A stretch of 38,657 bases of DNA from positions 6,499 to 45,155 of the forward strand of contig NW_005178477.1 of the NCBI RefSeq assembly GCF_000350225.1, written 5' to 3'. Both the position numbers and the translations under genes were made by a program. Below the pieces are notes generated by a model, which ran no database searches, was not told the origin of the DNA, and worked only from the letters and a program-made list of their open reading frames with translations. Position 1 is the stretch's first letter. The number at the start of each line of letters is the position of its first letter. The DNA comes from Chondrus crispus. Lineage: Eukaryota > Rhodophyta > Florideophyceae > Gigartinales > Gigartinaceae. Of the stretch, positions 30,408 through 38,657 are shown piece after piece.

Positions 30408-30990
30408 AGTGCAGTGTGCGATAATGATAAGAAATGGCAGGCGAGAGGGGCACGCGGCGAGGGAAGCGGGGGTGGGGCAAGAGGGGTAAAAGTGGCGGAG
30501 CAGATGGAGAAAAACTAGTGCAGAGTGGGAGAGAGACGATGGGGGACAGGGAGATGGGATGGGAAGGTGTGGAATGTGGGCGTGGAGTTGTGTAGGTATA
30601 AAGGTTGCGTGTGTGGGATTGGAGTGGAAAGGTGGGGAAGTGGGGCTTGACACTGTAGGTGTAGAAGGCGGAGCGGAAGGGGGCGGGATGAGGGCGGGAA
30701 GAACCAGTTCTGAATTTTTGAAAGGCGTTGACCTCTGTCATTACGATGTGGCCCGGTCTTTTATCAAATGAACTGGGCGTTACAGGTTGAGATGCTGCTC
30801 TTTCACATTCAATCGAAGTCCAGGAATTGACCACGTATTGGCGATTCGCGGGTTTCTTGTCGAAAAGGTCGACCATATTTACAGTTAGTGTGTGATTTAT
30901 TTATTAATTTGTGATACGTCAAAAATAGTTGTCTTCTCAGTAGTTATTTGGCTCTTTGGGCTGTCCGAGAGAATTTGCGTGAATGGTCTA
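30408..30990. other. Leader of the transposase pseudogene and non-coding DNA
   Basis: On the plus strand 30420-30720 is strikingly G/A rich (gggagatgggatgggaaggt-type), which makes long but meaningless frames on both strands. No gene or clear terminal repeat was recognised. Confidence 0.4.
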
Positions 30991-31815
30991 CAGTGAACCC
31001 TCCCGATAAGGATCATTCTCCATATGGATATCCTCCGTAAACGGATAGAAAGTCGAGCGACGTACTCTGTAGCTTACAAATTTTTACCAAAAAACAATGA
31101 CTGTGGAATATTCCTCAATTGGATATCGGGTTCAATTTGAAATAAGCATATCATACAGACCCCTCCTACTTAAAACGTATTTTATGGTTACTTTTCAGCG
31201 GCCAAGGCACAAATTACCCCGTAACCGTTCATTCTTGATCGATCCGTTTACAATCTGCTCAATAAATTCCAATCCCCGCCTGAGGCTTCGCACTTGTCAT
31301 CATTCTCGACAAAAACATCTTTCTAGCATATACTCCCGTTGGTCCTCCCCCAATAAATCTCCTCTGATCGCAAACATTGCGTGTTGTCAGCACCGTAGCC
31401 ATCTGCCCCCGTCAAGCGACAATCGTCGATGAAGCGCTCTGAGCTTAACCTCGCCCAAAAGCAACAAATATGTGCAGAGTTCCAACGGCGCAAAAAGAGC
31501 AAGGAGCAGACGTCACAAAGCGCCCTTGCGAAGTGGGCCTCAGTACAGTTATCCCTTTCCAAACCTCCTGCTCCAGTTGTCATGTCCCGCATCATCAACG
31601 GAAAGTATGGTTTTCGTCCCGATATCTCTGCGTACCAAGAAGGGGAATTGCACAGTCCAGACGACGATAAATACATTTTTTAAGTAAAGCACAGACATTC
31701 TGAGAGATGCAGATCACCGTGACACCGTTATGATACGGTCTCCGGATGTGAATAACCTCCGCAAATGGATACAGATTACGTCCACCGAGCGTATCCATAT
31801 CGAGAGGGTTCACTG
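30991..31815 (+). mobile_element. Pogo/Tigger-like non-autonomous element with TIRs (825 bp)
   Basis: The ends are inverted repeats starting CAGTGAACCCTC; the next dozen bases also match with two differences. TA flanks both ends (30989-30990 and 31816-31817), as in Tc1/mariner/pogo insertions. A subterminal motif, cctccgtaaacggata at 31032-31047, recurs in direct orientation as cctccgcaaatggata at 31756-31771. Inside lies a short frame (31429-31683) with a CENP-B/pogo-type DNA-binding domain but no DDE catalytic domain, so this is an internally deleted copy. Confidence 0.8.
31429..31683 (+). CDS. Truncated pogo-type transposase: N-terminal HTH only
   Basis: This is an 84-residue frame from the ATG at 31429. 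Residues 1-60 (KRSELNLAQKQQICAEFQRR and onward through LAKWASVQLSLSKPP to SRIING) fit the Psq/CENP-B N-terminal helix-turn-helix of pogo-family transposases: a basic start, a QKxxI helix, then the S..LAKW recognition helix. The frame ends 135 bp before the right TIR with no CENP-B second domain and no DDE domain. If expressed, it could bind element ends and compete with full-length transposase; this is inference. Confidence 0.6.
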   Translation: MKRSELNLAQKQQICAEFQRRKKSKEQTSQSALAKWASVQLSLSKPPAPVVMSRIINGKYGFRPDISAYQEGELHSPDDDKYIF

Positions 31816-31817
31816 TA

Positions 31818-32163
31818 GTGACACCCTGAAGTACGGCGTCCTGTATTGAGATTGGCTTTACTCAGTTGGGCCTTACCGCGTCCCCCTCCTCCTGTACTTT
31901 ACTTTCGCTTTTATTCGAGATTCGTTTGTGGAAGAGCCACTCTGTCCATGTACGGTCCTAAAGGTTGAACCATAAGGACACGTACGCTCTCAGAATAGGA
32001 TTTCCGGAAGTCGATGGAGAGCGCGTTGTCTTTCTGCAGGGTAATGGAGAGGCGCGCGCGTAGGATACGCCGAGTCGTGGAGACGGGATATCAGCTCTAT
32101 GCTGCGAATGGTCCTGCTTGATCTTGTAAAACGATCAGTTATAAGATGAACGGGTACCCTTGG
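31818..32163. other. Stretch between two TIR elements, no gene seen
   Basis: No coding signature, repeat or RNA gene was recognised. Confidence 0.4.
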
Positions 32164-32165
32164 TA

Positions 32166-32790
32166 CTGTACACCGGGGACGGTATTTAGTGTCAGCGCTA
32201 AATTAGTGTCACCACGTAAATAGTGTCACTGACACTAATACATGTCAGAGCCCGGGACGACGACGGATCAATCCAGACATAGAACAATCCTTCCTTTGAG
32301 CCGGACCCATCTCACTGCCGGTCCGGAGGGATGGTATTGGTATGCGATTCGTTCGGTTCGTTTCGGGAGCACTAATTTGTGCGCGGGAGTGGAGATACGC
32401 AGGCATTCATTACTGAAAAGCGTTTTGTACTAAGAACAGGTCAACTGGTCGGTCTTTGGTCTGGTATATAGGAAAAGGTTGGGCGATGCAGAGTTGTAAC
32501 AAGGGGCATCTGCGATAAGGAAAGAGGAGGGGGGGCCAGCGTCAGGACTTATGATTAGAGGCAGGCATGTGAGGTTTTGGTAGGACGAAAAGAAATGCTG
32601 TAGGCTCTAATGGGATCGAACTTACACTATTCATTGTTACGTTTGACAATATCAGTGACAGTAATACCGTTTTCACTGAAATAGTGTAAGTACGGAAATA
32701 GTATCACTGACATTAATATATGTTTAGGGGTCGATATTTCCATAACGGAAATGGTATCAGTGACACTAAATACCGTCCCCGGGTGTACTG
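32166..32790. mobile_element. MITE-like element with 29/30-bp TIRs (625 bp)
   Basis: The left end begins ctgtacaccggggacgg and continues tatttagtgtca; the right end is its reverse complement, with one substitution and one inserted C. TA is present on both sides (32164-32165 and 32791-32792), so a TA target duplication is possible though not certain. The inner parts of both ends repeat an agtgtcactga motif several times, including agtgtcactgacact at 32223-32237. There is no transposase frame. It ends 362 bp before the nicastrin start codon. Confidence 0.75.
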
Positions 32791-32792
32791 TA

Positions 32793-33152
32793 GGCACGAA
32801 TGGTAGCGCGGCCTACAGTGGAGCGGTGGTGCAATACTACGGTATTCGTAGCGGACGGATGTGTACAGTATACGCACGATTCTGTACTGGATGGGATTGT
32901 GAAGAAATGGGACAAAAAGATCATTGCTGGTCCCCAGGGTCCACGACTCGTTGGGGGCATTCCTGAATTTCGGATTTTCCATCCAACGAGACTTTGGGGC
33001 GCTGCCGTCACCTGATAATGGACTCTTTCTGATCACGGGTGTTGACGTTGTTGCAGGTCTGGAAAAGGACGCAAGCAAGTCGGCCTCACGCCATACGCTC
33101 GGTTGCATCAGCCATCTGGCGGAGCCATTGGAGCTTCGCGCTGCTTTGGAAG
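32793..33152 (+). promoter_or_regulatory. Probable upstream region of the nicastrin gene
   Basis: These 360 bp separate the MITE-like element from the nicastrin ATG and should hold its promoter and 5' leader. No TATA box or other defined element could be assigned. The reading frame is open upstream of the ATG to at least 33039 but without an earlier ATG or a sensible protein sequence. Confidence 0.4.
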
Positions 33153-35606
33153 ATGCGATCCTTATTCCGCAAGCAGCCGCTATTCGTTTTCACACTTCTA
33201 CTGGGAATTGTGCTCCTTGTTCAACATGCCCATGCTTCACTTGAAAAGCTGAGTAGGTTTCAGCGCAAATGCTTCAGAGATATCGGACGATGTGTTATGT
33301 TCATGGACGGGGAAAGGGCTTTCGGTTGCGCTCAATGTGGACAAGATACTCGTACTGCAATACTCCGAGAGGTTACATCCTCTGAAGTTTTGCTACGCCT
33401 CGTAAGTCCGGCAAATGACCGATTCATTTTTCTAGTGCCTGAGTTCGTCTTTTTAGACCCGGGGGTCGTGCGAAACCTTGAGACCGCCACAAATGTGGCT
33501 GCTGTCGTCGTTTATGAGCAGTCCTTGGATGCCAACAACGAAACCTTAAACTTTCCCCCAATAATCGGGAACCGCCTCTCATCTGATGCTGCCGAACCAA
33601 ACATGGCCTATAACATTTATCCGGAAGGTGAGACCCCATCTCAAGGCGGCTCGACTGTGCCCCCCTCGACGACCATAGAGCGTAACCCGTTTGGAAGAGG
33701 GAGCAAGTTTCTGCTGTTCCCCTTTAACATATTCCATGTCAATTCTACTATCGCAGGTTTTCTTCGTGAGAGAATAGAACGTTTTCCGATCCAGGACGGT
33801 TTTTTTTCCGTTCAAGAAGACAACCCTCGGAGGTCTAGCACTGCACCCAGATATAAGGGCCAGTCACGAGGGCAAATGTTTGCCTGTCCACCGGAAGCTG
33901 CCGAAACTTCCAATGTAAGCGGCAGCACCAACCCAGAAGATGATTCCGCGTCTGGACAACAGTCTTGGGAGGACAAAACTAATTCAAAAAAGTGTTTAAG
34001 TGAGAAGACATGCCTTCCTATAGGAGGGCAATCATTGTGGTCTGCTTTGGGGCGTGTCGATTTCTCGAGGGAGGGCGGCCCGCGTGAAGTCCTCGCCATC
34101 ACTGCCCCCATGGACTCACTGGCATTCTTTCCGGATCTCTCACTCGGAGCTTCGGCTGAGATTGCTTCCGTGGCCGTACTAATGGCAGTCGCTAAATCAG
34201 TGGCTGAGTACAGACGAGGAGAAGGCAAGAATATAAAGATGAAGCTACAGCCAGTTTATTTTCTGTGGAATGCCGAGTCGTGGGGATATACTGGGTCGTC
34301 GCGTTTTCTCAAGGATGTCCAAGAATTCGAGTGCAAGATCGAGAACAATGCCTCCGAAGGCAAAAAAGGTTGTTCAGATCGCTTTATGGACAGTTTGAAG
34401 TTTAAGGATTTCAAAGACAAACCGTTCACTGTCCTGAACATCGGGCAGATTACGACTCCAATTTTTGAGAATGCGACTGTACAGAATGCGAATTTCTACA
34501 AACAAGGCATCCGCATCCGCGACATAGATCAGGAAGAGGACCCAGGAGAGGGACCGCTCGAGAAGGCTCTTAGCAAGGCATTCGAGAACAATGAGCTCCA
34601 ACTCACACTTGCGGAAGGTTCGCGCGATATTACCCCAATAGATTCCTCTCAAAGCTTTCAGAAATACTTGCCAGAGGCTGAAGTGGTCTCAATAACAAGT
34701 TACAATGAATCTTTTACAAACTCCTTGTATCATTCGATATATGACGACAAGAGACTAATCAAACATACAGAGCCAATTCGCGTACTTGCGAAACTTATCG
34801 CAAGGACTGTCATCTCTCTTGCGTTTGAAAAAGAAGACGTGCCGGTGGAGATCGATAATGAGGTGATCGACCAGGTGCTATTCTGTCTAACAAGCCGCAC
34901 TCAATGGCGTGACTGCAAAATGGCAAAAGAGTTCCTTGGAGAGATGCTCGATAAAGTCAAAGACGACGTGAAGCCGGGGAACTACCCAGGATCTTTTTTC
35001 CCATCCACGCGGTTGTTTGACTCCAACACTGGTGCGTTTGCCAAGCTGATTCTGGTGCGAAATTTTATGGCTTTTCACAATCAATACGAGCTTGATCAAG
35101 AGCTTGATCAAGAACGGAATTGCAGCGAAGAAAAAGAAAACAGTTGCGACGCTTTTTTCGAGGGTGTTAACAAGGACGCCGGGGCACAGAGTCACTCTGA
35201 ATTGCGGACAGGAGTTTGCACCCGAGGGACATGCGTTGCTTCGGATACATACACCCACAATGCATTTGGAACCGCCCTGGACAGTACTAACACAGCCCAG
35301 AGCGAATTTGAGTACAAGGAAGAAGGCAACGGAGAAGAAGAGGAATCTAATTCGGTAACTGCCAGCACACCAAAAGAAGCAGGTTTTACCGAAAGCGTAT
35401 GGGATTTTGAGCATGGGTTCTGTGGATTTGTGGAGGATACAACTACGTTTGGGGTTGTGATTTTGGCGCTAGGAATTTTTATAATGCTTCTCAGCATGGT
35501 CTTTGTCTTCTGTTTCGACAAGCGACTAGAAAAATCAGAGGGTGATCCTCCCGGTGCGATATCTATTGCTGCAGGTGAGAGGTGGTCAGCTGGGCAAAAT
35601 GTGTGA
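33153..35606 (+). CDS. NCSTN: Nicastrin (gamma-secretase subunit)
   Basis: Nicastrin is the large glycosylated subunit of the membrane protease gamma-secretase; it gates substrate access to presenilin. The 817-residue protein has a signal peptide (about residues 8-28, FVFTLLLGIVLLVQ), a large lumenal domain of the degenerate M28-peptidase type, and one C-terminal membrane segment (about 766-790, GVVILALGIFIMLLSMVFVF) with a short cytosolic tail. GGQSLWSALG matches the nicastrin hallmark, and WNAESWGYTGSSR (E375, G381, S382) corresponds to the human GETFDYIGSSR block. The length is a little over the human protein (709). The ATG at 33153 was chosen because it sits just before the signal peptide; the frame begins with GTG at 33039. 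No intron is apparent. It is convergent with RPAP1, 46 bp apart. Confidence 0.85.
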   Translation: MRSLFRKQPLFVFTLLLGIVLLVQHAHASLEKLSRFQRKCFRDIGRCVMFMDGERAFGCAQCGQDTRTAILREVTSSEVLLRLVSPANDRFIFLVPEFVFLDPGVVRNLETATNVAAVVVYEQSLDANNETLNFPPIIGNRLSSDAAEPNMAYNIYPEGETPSQGGSTVPPSTTIERNPFGRGSKFLLFPFNIFHVNSTIAGFLRERIERFPIQDGFFSVQEDNPRRSSTAPRYKGQSRGQMFACPPEAAETSNVSGSTNPEDDSASGQQSWEDKTNSKKCLSEKTCLPIGGQSLWSALGRVDFSREGGPREVLAITAPMDSLAFFPDLSLGASAEIASVAVLMAVAKSVAEYRRGEGKNIKMKLQPVYFLWNAESWGYTGSSRFLKDVQEFECKIENNASEGKKGCSDRFMDSLKFKDFKDKPFTVLNIGQITTPIFENATVQNANFYKQGIRIRDIDQEEDPGEGPLEKALSKAFENNELQLTLAEGSRDITPIDSSQSFQKYLPEAEVVSITSYNESFTNSLYHSIYDDKRLIKHTEPIRVLAKLIARTVISLAFEKEDVPVEIDNEVIDQVLFCLTSRTQWRDCKMAKEFLGEMLDKVKDDVKPGNYPGSFFPSTRLFDSNTGAFAKLILVRNFMAFHNQYELDQELDQERNCSEEKENSCDAFFEGVNKDAGAQSHSELRTGVCTRGTCVASDTYTHNAFGTALDSTNTAQSEFEYKEEGNGEEEESNSVTASTPKEAGFTESVWDFEHGFCGFVEDTTTFGVVILALGIFIMLLSMVFVFCFDKRLEKSEGDPPGAISIAAGERWSAGQNV

Positions 35607-35652
35607 AGGGTGTTCCGTACGCCCAGGGAGCCATTTTGAGTTTTCTTGTAAT

Positions 35653-38600
35653 CTACTTTTGTTCATGTACAACCAACCAGTTGGTGACTATATTTGTGTG
35701 GTCGTTTCTAGCTGTTGATCCTAACATCTCTTGTAAAGCATAAAAGAATCTGGTGCGTGGGCCATCCTTCAACGCCTCTTTCAAAGTCCACAGTGCCTTC
35801 GGATCATCGGGATCGCGAGACTCAATTTGAGCAGCCATTTCCATCACAATGATGGCACTGAGAACCGGCGGGCATCGCGGTCCTGTCAAAATTCCACGTT
35901 TCATGGCGGTGCAATACCTTACCATCAATGCATCTGCACTGCTTTCACGAGCCCTGTATGACTTTGTACTGCGATCGACGAGGAACAATGCTCTTTCAAA
36001 TAAGATAGCTCCGCCACACTCCTCCACAGTCTTCTTCCAGAGTGCCCCTCTCAGACTATCATCAGCTTCAGGCGCACACATGATCGTCAGGATAACTGTG
36101 GCCAAAGGATCCGCCTGGGAATGGCCCTCAGTTGATACAGGGCCACGAGTTACTAAATGGTCTGCCATCCCAAGCAAACAAGTAGTCAGATCCGAATCTG
36201 GAGATGTAGATATTGTGCTGAGCGTGGTGTCGTATTTTGACCGAAATAAGGTTGTGCCTCGTCTGATAGCTTCACTAGCAGTGCGTTGCAGTAAAGGAAA
36301 AAGTTTCGGGGAAGTCTCGTACCACGCGCTTGGTGATTTCAAGAGGATGCGAAACAGTACATCCGGAGCAAGGATTTCTTTTTCGAACCAGCCTGTTGCA
36401 ACAAAAAAGAAATAGTCAATTGCTCCTTCATGTTTGACCCACATGCTCCCAAGATCCTCGGGGTCGACTAAAAGCTTGTGTTCCGTGCGATCTCCGCTAG
36501 ATACGCTAGGCAGTCCTGAGGGTGGATCTGTCCGGCTCGACAATTCCCACAGATCCGTTTGCGCAAGGGGTAGCAGGTCTTCTGAGCACTTTCGTGCCTG
36601 CTCTACTGTGAGGGAGGGGTTGATATCCGTGAGACAAGTGGCTCGAAGAACACATCTTGCCAAGATATCGATGATGATTTGCGGGTCCGAAATCCAGGGA
36701 ATTAGGTCCATGGCCATCTTCACTGCGTTCACACCAGAAGAAACCTTTGCAAACAACCCTATCCATTCTGCACACGCATTCGATGCCGGCCTCCACGGAA
36801 ACTTGAGCCCCTCTCGATTTCCGTCCAAGCATCGAAACTCACGCTTCACACCGATCATGAGGCGCTTTACTTCTCGTTGCACGTATTCCTGGTCCACCTG
36901 CACGCGCGCCAACGTTCTGGCCCCTGCGTGGCTTAGGGACGCTTGGGCTTGAAGGGTGTCCAGTCCGTCAGTCGTGACGGACTCGGAGAAAGACGCAATT
37001 GTTTCCGAAGCTACAGAGCATTGGCTGAGAATCTTTCGCATCACAGTTGGATCGAGGGGAATGGCAGCAATGGCGAGAAGAGTTGCGACAAAGTGACCAG
37101 CAGCCGCTTTGCGGAGGGGGTTCTCGCTCTGAGCCGATGAAACGAATACCCTCGACGCCTCTAATGCGATGGGAACAAGCCCTGAGAGCTGGTCTTTGGC
37201 AAACTGCAGTTGTTCGCCTGGTGGTGGCTTTGACACGGCTCCAGGCGATGGAGCGGTTCGACCCTTTTCGACCCCTTGGTCATCTTTTCCATTGCCCTCT
37301 GACGAGACGGTAGTGTACAAACAGTGGGTGTATGCTTCGAGCGCTAAATACGCTTCTGCGGATAGTTCGACACCCTCATGGGCCAACCTACAAACCGCTG
37401 GGGCGCAAGAGGTAAATGGCATTAAGCCTCGTTGGAAAGTGAGGCAGGCCCTGAGCATGCGGAGCGCACCCTTTGCTGCCTGGAAGTGACACTCACTGGG
37501 TCTCACCGACGCATCTCGGAGAAACCAGGTGAGCGGTTGAGTGACGCGTCGCATGAAAGTGTCGCTAAAACATGAGTCGTCTAAGGACTTTACTAGCTCA
37601 GGGTCGCTCCACGCCGCGTTGACGATTGCTTGGGACAAAGCGTCACACGCTAGTAGTGCCGTGATGGGCCGGAGGGTGTCGCGGCCAAGGCAAAGTTGTT
37701 GCATGGCCTGAGACGTGGCGCGGCCCACAAGCATGTCTCGCGACGACTTTGCAGAAAACGTGACAATGGCTCTGACCATGGCTAGAGCTCGAAGTGCAAA
37801 CTGCTCTGTCTCTGTATTAGAGGCGTCGTGGCGCGCAATGTTGACCAGGACGGGGACACAGGCCGACTCCGCCAACACGGAGAGCACTGGTGGCGGTCGA
37901 AGGTGAAGGTTTGGAGAGTAGAAGCGCGAGGCCAGGTAGAACGAGGGCACAAGGCAGTCCTGAGCAAGGTGTGAATGCGGCTTGACGAGAGCCTCGACAG
38001 CTTCAATAAAAGCGATGCGATTTGTGAGTGCGGCCTCGAAGTTGAGACGGGAGGGAAACGGGGCAAAGGCGAGGGCAAGTCCGCCGGATTCGACGAGAGG
38101 AGCTGAAACGGAGGAGCCGTGGTTCTGCAGCAAGGCGGTGAGAATGCGAAGGGCCAAGACGCGCTGGCCGAGAACAGTGGAGCGGGTGAGGAGCAGCAGG
38201 TCTGCGAGGGTATAGCCTGCGCTTGCGGGCTCTGCGCCATGGTGGTGAAGACCGAGGTGGGTTGGAAGGTGGGCGATTTGGTGTGGGGTGAGGGAATGAC
38301 CCTTAAGGTCGAAGCGATGGGAGGCCAGGGGTCCTAGGGCGTGCAGAGCTTTGGACAGAAGGGAATCGACTGAGGTATCGCTTTCGAGCGGGACGCAAGC
38401 GTCGGTCATCCAGAGACGCTTCTGCTGCTCAACATGGTCGTCCGCGGACAGTGGGGTGGATGGGGAGTGAGAATCGGAAAGTGGGGTGGGAGATGGTGCT
38501 GGGCGCGAGCGGTTCTTGAGGAAGGCAATGTTGTCCGGGGAGAGTACGGAGGCGATCTCGCGTTGGGCTTCGAGAATCTGTTGCGGGGTCATGTCTGCGA

Positions 38601-38657
38601 TCTGCTGATCTACTGTGGACGGCGCTGAGGGGGGTGATCTCGGTTGGGACGGATTTT
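35653..38657 (-). CDS. RPAP1: RPAP1 / MINIYO-like RNA polymerase II-associated protein, 5' end cut by window
   Basis: RPAP1 helps assemble RNA polymerase II and bring it to the nucleus; the plant orthologue is MINIYO. From the ATG at 38592 there are 979 residues, but the frame is open to the window edge, and the preceding residues (VDQQIADM) fit the family, so the real start lies outside. PQQILEAQREIASVLSP (residues 3-19) is the RPAP1 N-terminal motif, and RFDLKGHSLTP...LPTHLGLHHHG...AGYTLADLLLLTRS (93-138) is the conserved RPAP1 C-domain core. The remainder is a helical-repeat-like sequence poor in motifs, as in the family. The stop TAG is at 35655-35653. No intron is seen across 3 kb. Confidence 0.87.
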   Translation of the reverse strand, partial: NPSQPRSPPSAPSTVDQQIADMTPQQILEAQREIASVLSPDNIAFLKNRSRPAPSPTPLSDSHSPSTPLSADDHVEQQKRLWMTDACVPLESDTSVDSLLSKALHALGPLASHRFDLKGHSLTPHQIAHLPTHLGLHHHGAEPASAGYTLADLLLLTRSTVLGQRVLALRILTALLQNHGSSVSAPLVESGGLALAFAPFPSRLNFEAALTNRIAFIEAVEALVKPHSHLAQDCLVPSFYLASRFYSPNLHLRPPPVLSVLAESACVPVLVNIARHDASNTETEQFALRALAMVRAIVTFSAKSSRDMLVGRATSQAMQQLCLGRDTLRPITALLACDALSQAIVNAAWSDPELVKSLDDSCFSDTFMRRVTQPLTWFLRDASVRPSECHFQAAKGALRMLRACLTFQRGLMPFTSCAPAVCRLAHEGVELSAEAYLALEAYTHCLYTTVSSEGNGKDDQGVEKGRTAPSPGAVSKPPPGEQLQFAKDQLSGLVPIALEASRVFVSSAQSENPLRKAAAGHFVATLLAIAAIPLDPTVMRKILSQCSVASETIASFSESVTTDGLDTLQAQASLSHAGARTLARVQVDQEYVQREVKRLMIGVKREFRCLDGNREGLKFPWRPASNACAEWIGLFAKVSSGVNAVKMAMDLIPWISDPQIIIDILARCVLRATCLTDINPSLTVEQARKCSEDLLPLAQTDLWELSSRTDPPSGLPSVSSGDRTEHKLLVDPEDLGSMWVKHEGAIDYFFFVATGWFEKEILAPDVLFRILLKSPSAWYETSPKLFPLLQRTASEAIRRGTTLFRSKYDTTLSTISTSPDSDLTTCLLGMADHLVTRGPVSTEGHSQADPLATVILTIMCAPEADDSLRGALWKKTVEECGGAILFERALFLVDRSTKSYRARESSADALMVRYCTAMKRGILTGPRCPPVLSAIIVMEMAAQIESRDPDDPKALWTLKEALKDGPRTRFFYALQEMLGSTARNDHTNIVTNWLVVHEQK

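Noticed and set aside
30408..30653. N-terminal extension of the transposase frame
   Set aside because: Pro/Ser/His-rich translation of a low-complexity purine-rich leader; the family-like sequence begins at 30407.
33039..33152. Upstream extension of nicastrin from GTG
   Set aside because: No ATG, and the signal peptide directly follows the ATG at 33153.

Overview
The window is eukaryotic nuclear DNA, rich in transposable elements, with intact host genes only at its right end. The best guess is a red alga (a florideophyte such as Chondrus; about 60% sure). Reasons: two long intronless host genes (nicastrin and RPAP1) packed 46 bp apart, chromodomain Ty3/Gypsy elements filling the space between genes, and a tyrosine-recombinase relic. 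No rRNA, organellar or bacterial gene was seen.

Layout. 1-9270: the 5' part of a minus-strand chromovirus (element A) with intact gag and pol, a primer-binding site and a 480-bp LTR; its 3' end lies beyond the window start. 9271-10156: the 5' end (leader, primer site, 609-bp LTR) of a second minus-strand retroelement (B) into which A was inserted. 10157-14878: AT-richer DNA with a palindromic 35-bp repeat array, the two halves of a MED22-like Mediator gene on opposite strands, and a tyrosine-recombinase pseudogene. 14879-27921: a complete but decayed minus-strand chromovirus (element C) with two 1.06-kb LTRs about 99% identical and a 5-bp target duplication; it sits inside an array of 56-bp palindromic repeats that resumes at 27925-28316. 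28317-32790: two adjacent near-perfect palindromes, a DDE transposase pseudogene with two in-frame stops, a pogo-like miniature element that still encodes its DNA-binding domain, and a second TIR element. 33153-35606: nicastrin, plus strand. 35653 to the window edge: RPAP1, minus strand, convergent with nicastrin.

How it fits together. The three LTR families differ in sequence but share an identical 18-nt primer-binding site ending in the complement of CCA, which best fits tRNA-Tyr, and all carry CACGTG boxes in the upstream part of the LTR. Element A looks coding-competent; C is broken in gag and pol although its LTRs are young, so it was probably mobilised in trans or decayed quickly. The host genes act in unrelated processes: nicastrin is a gamma-secretase subunit, RPAP1 an RNA polymerase II assembly/import factor and MED22 a Mediator head subunit. 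All calls come from reading the sequence by eye; no database search was run.
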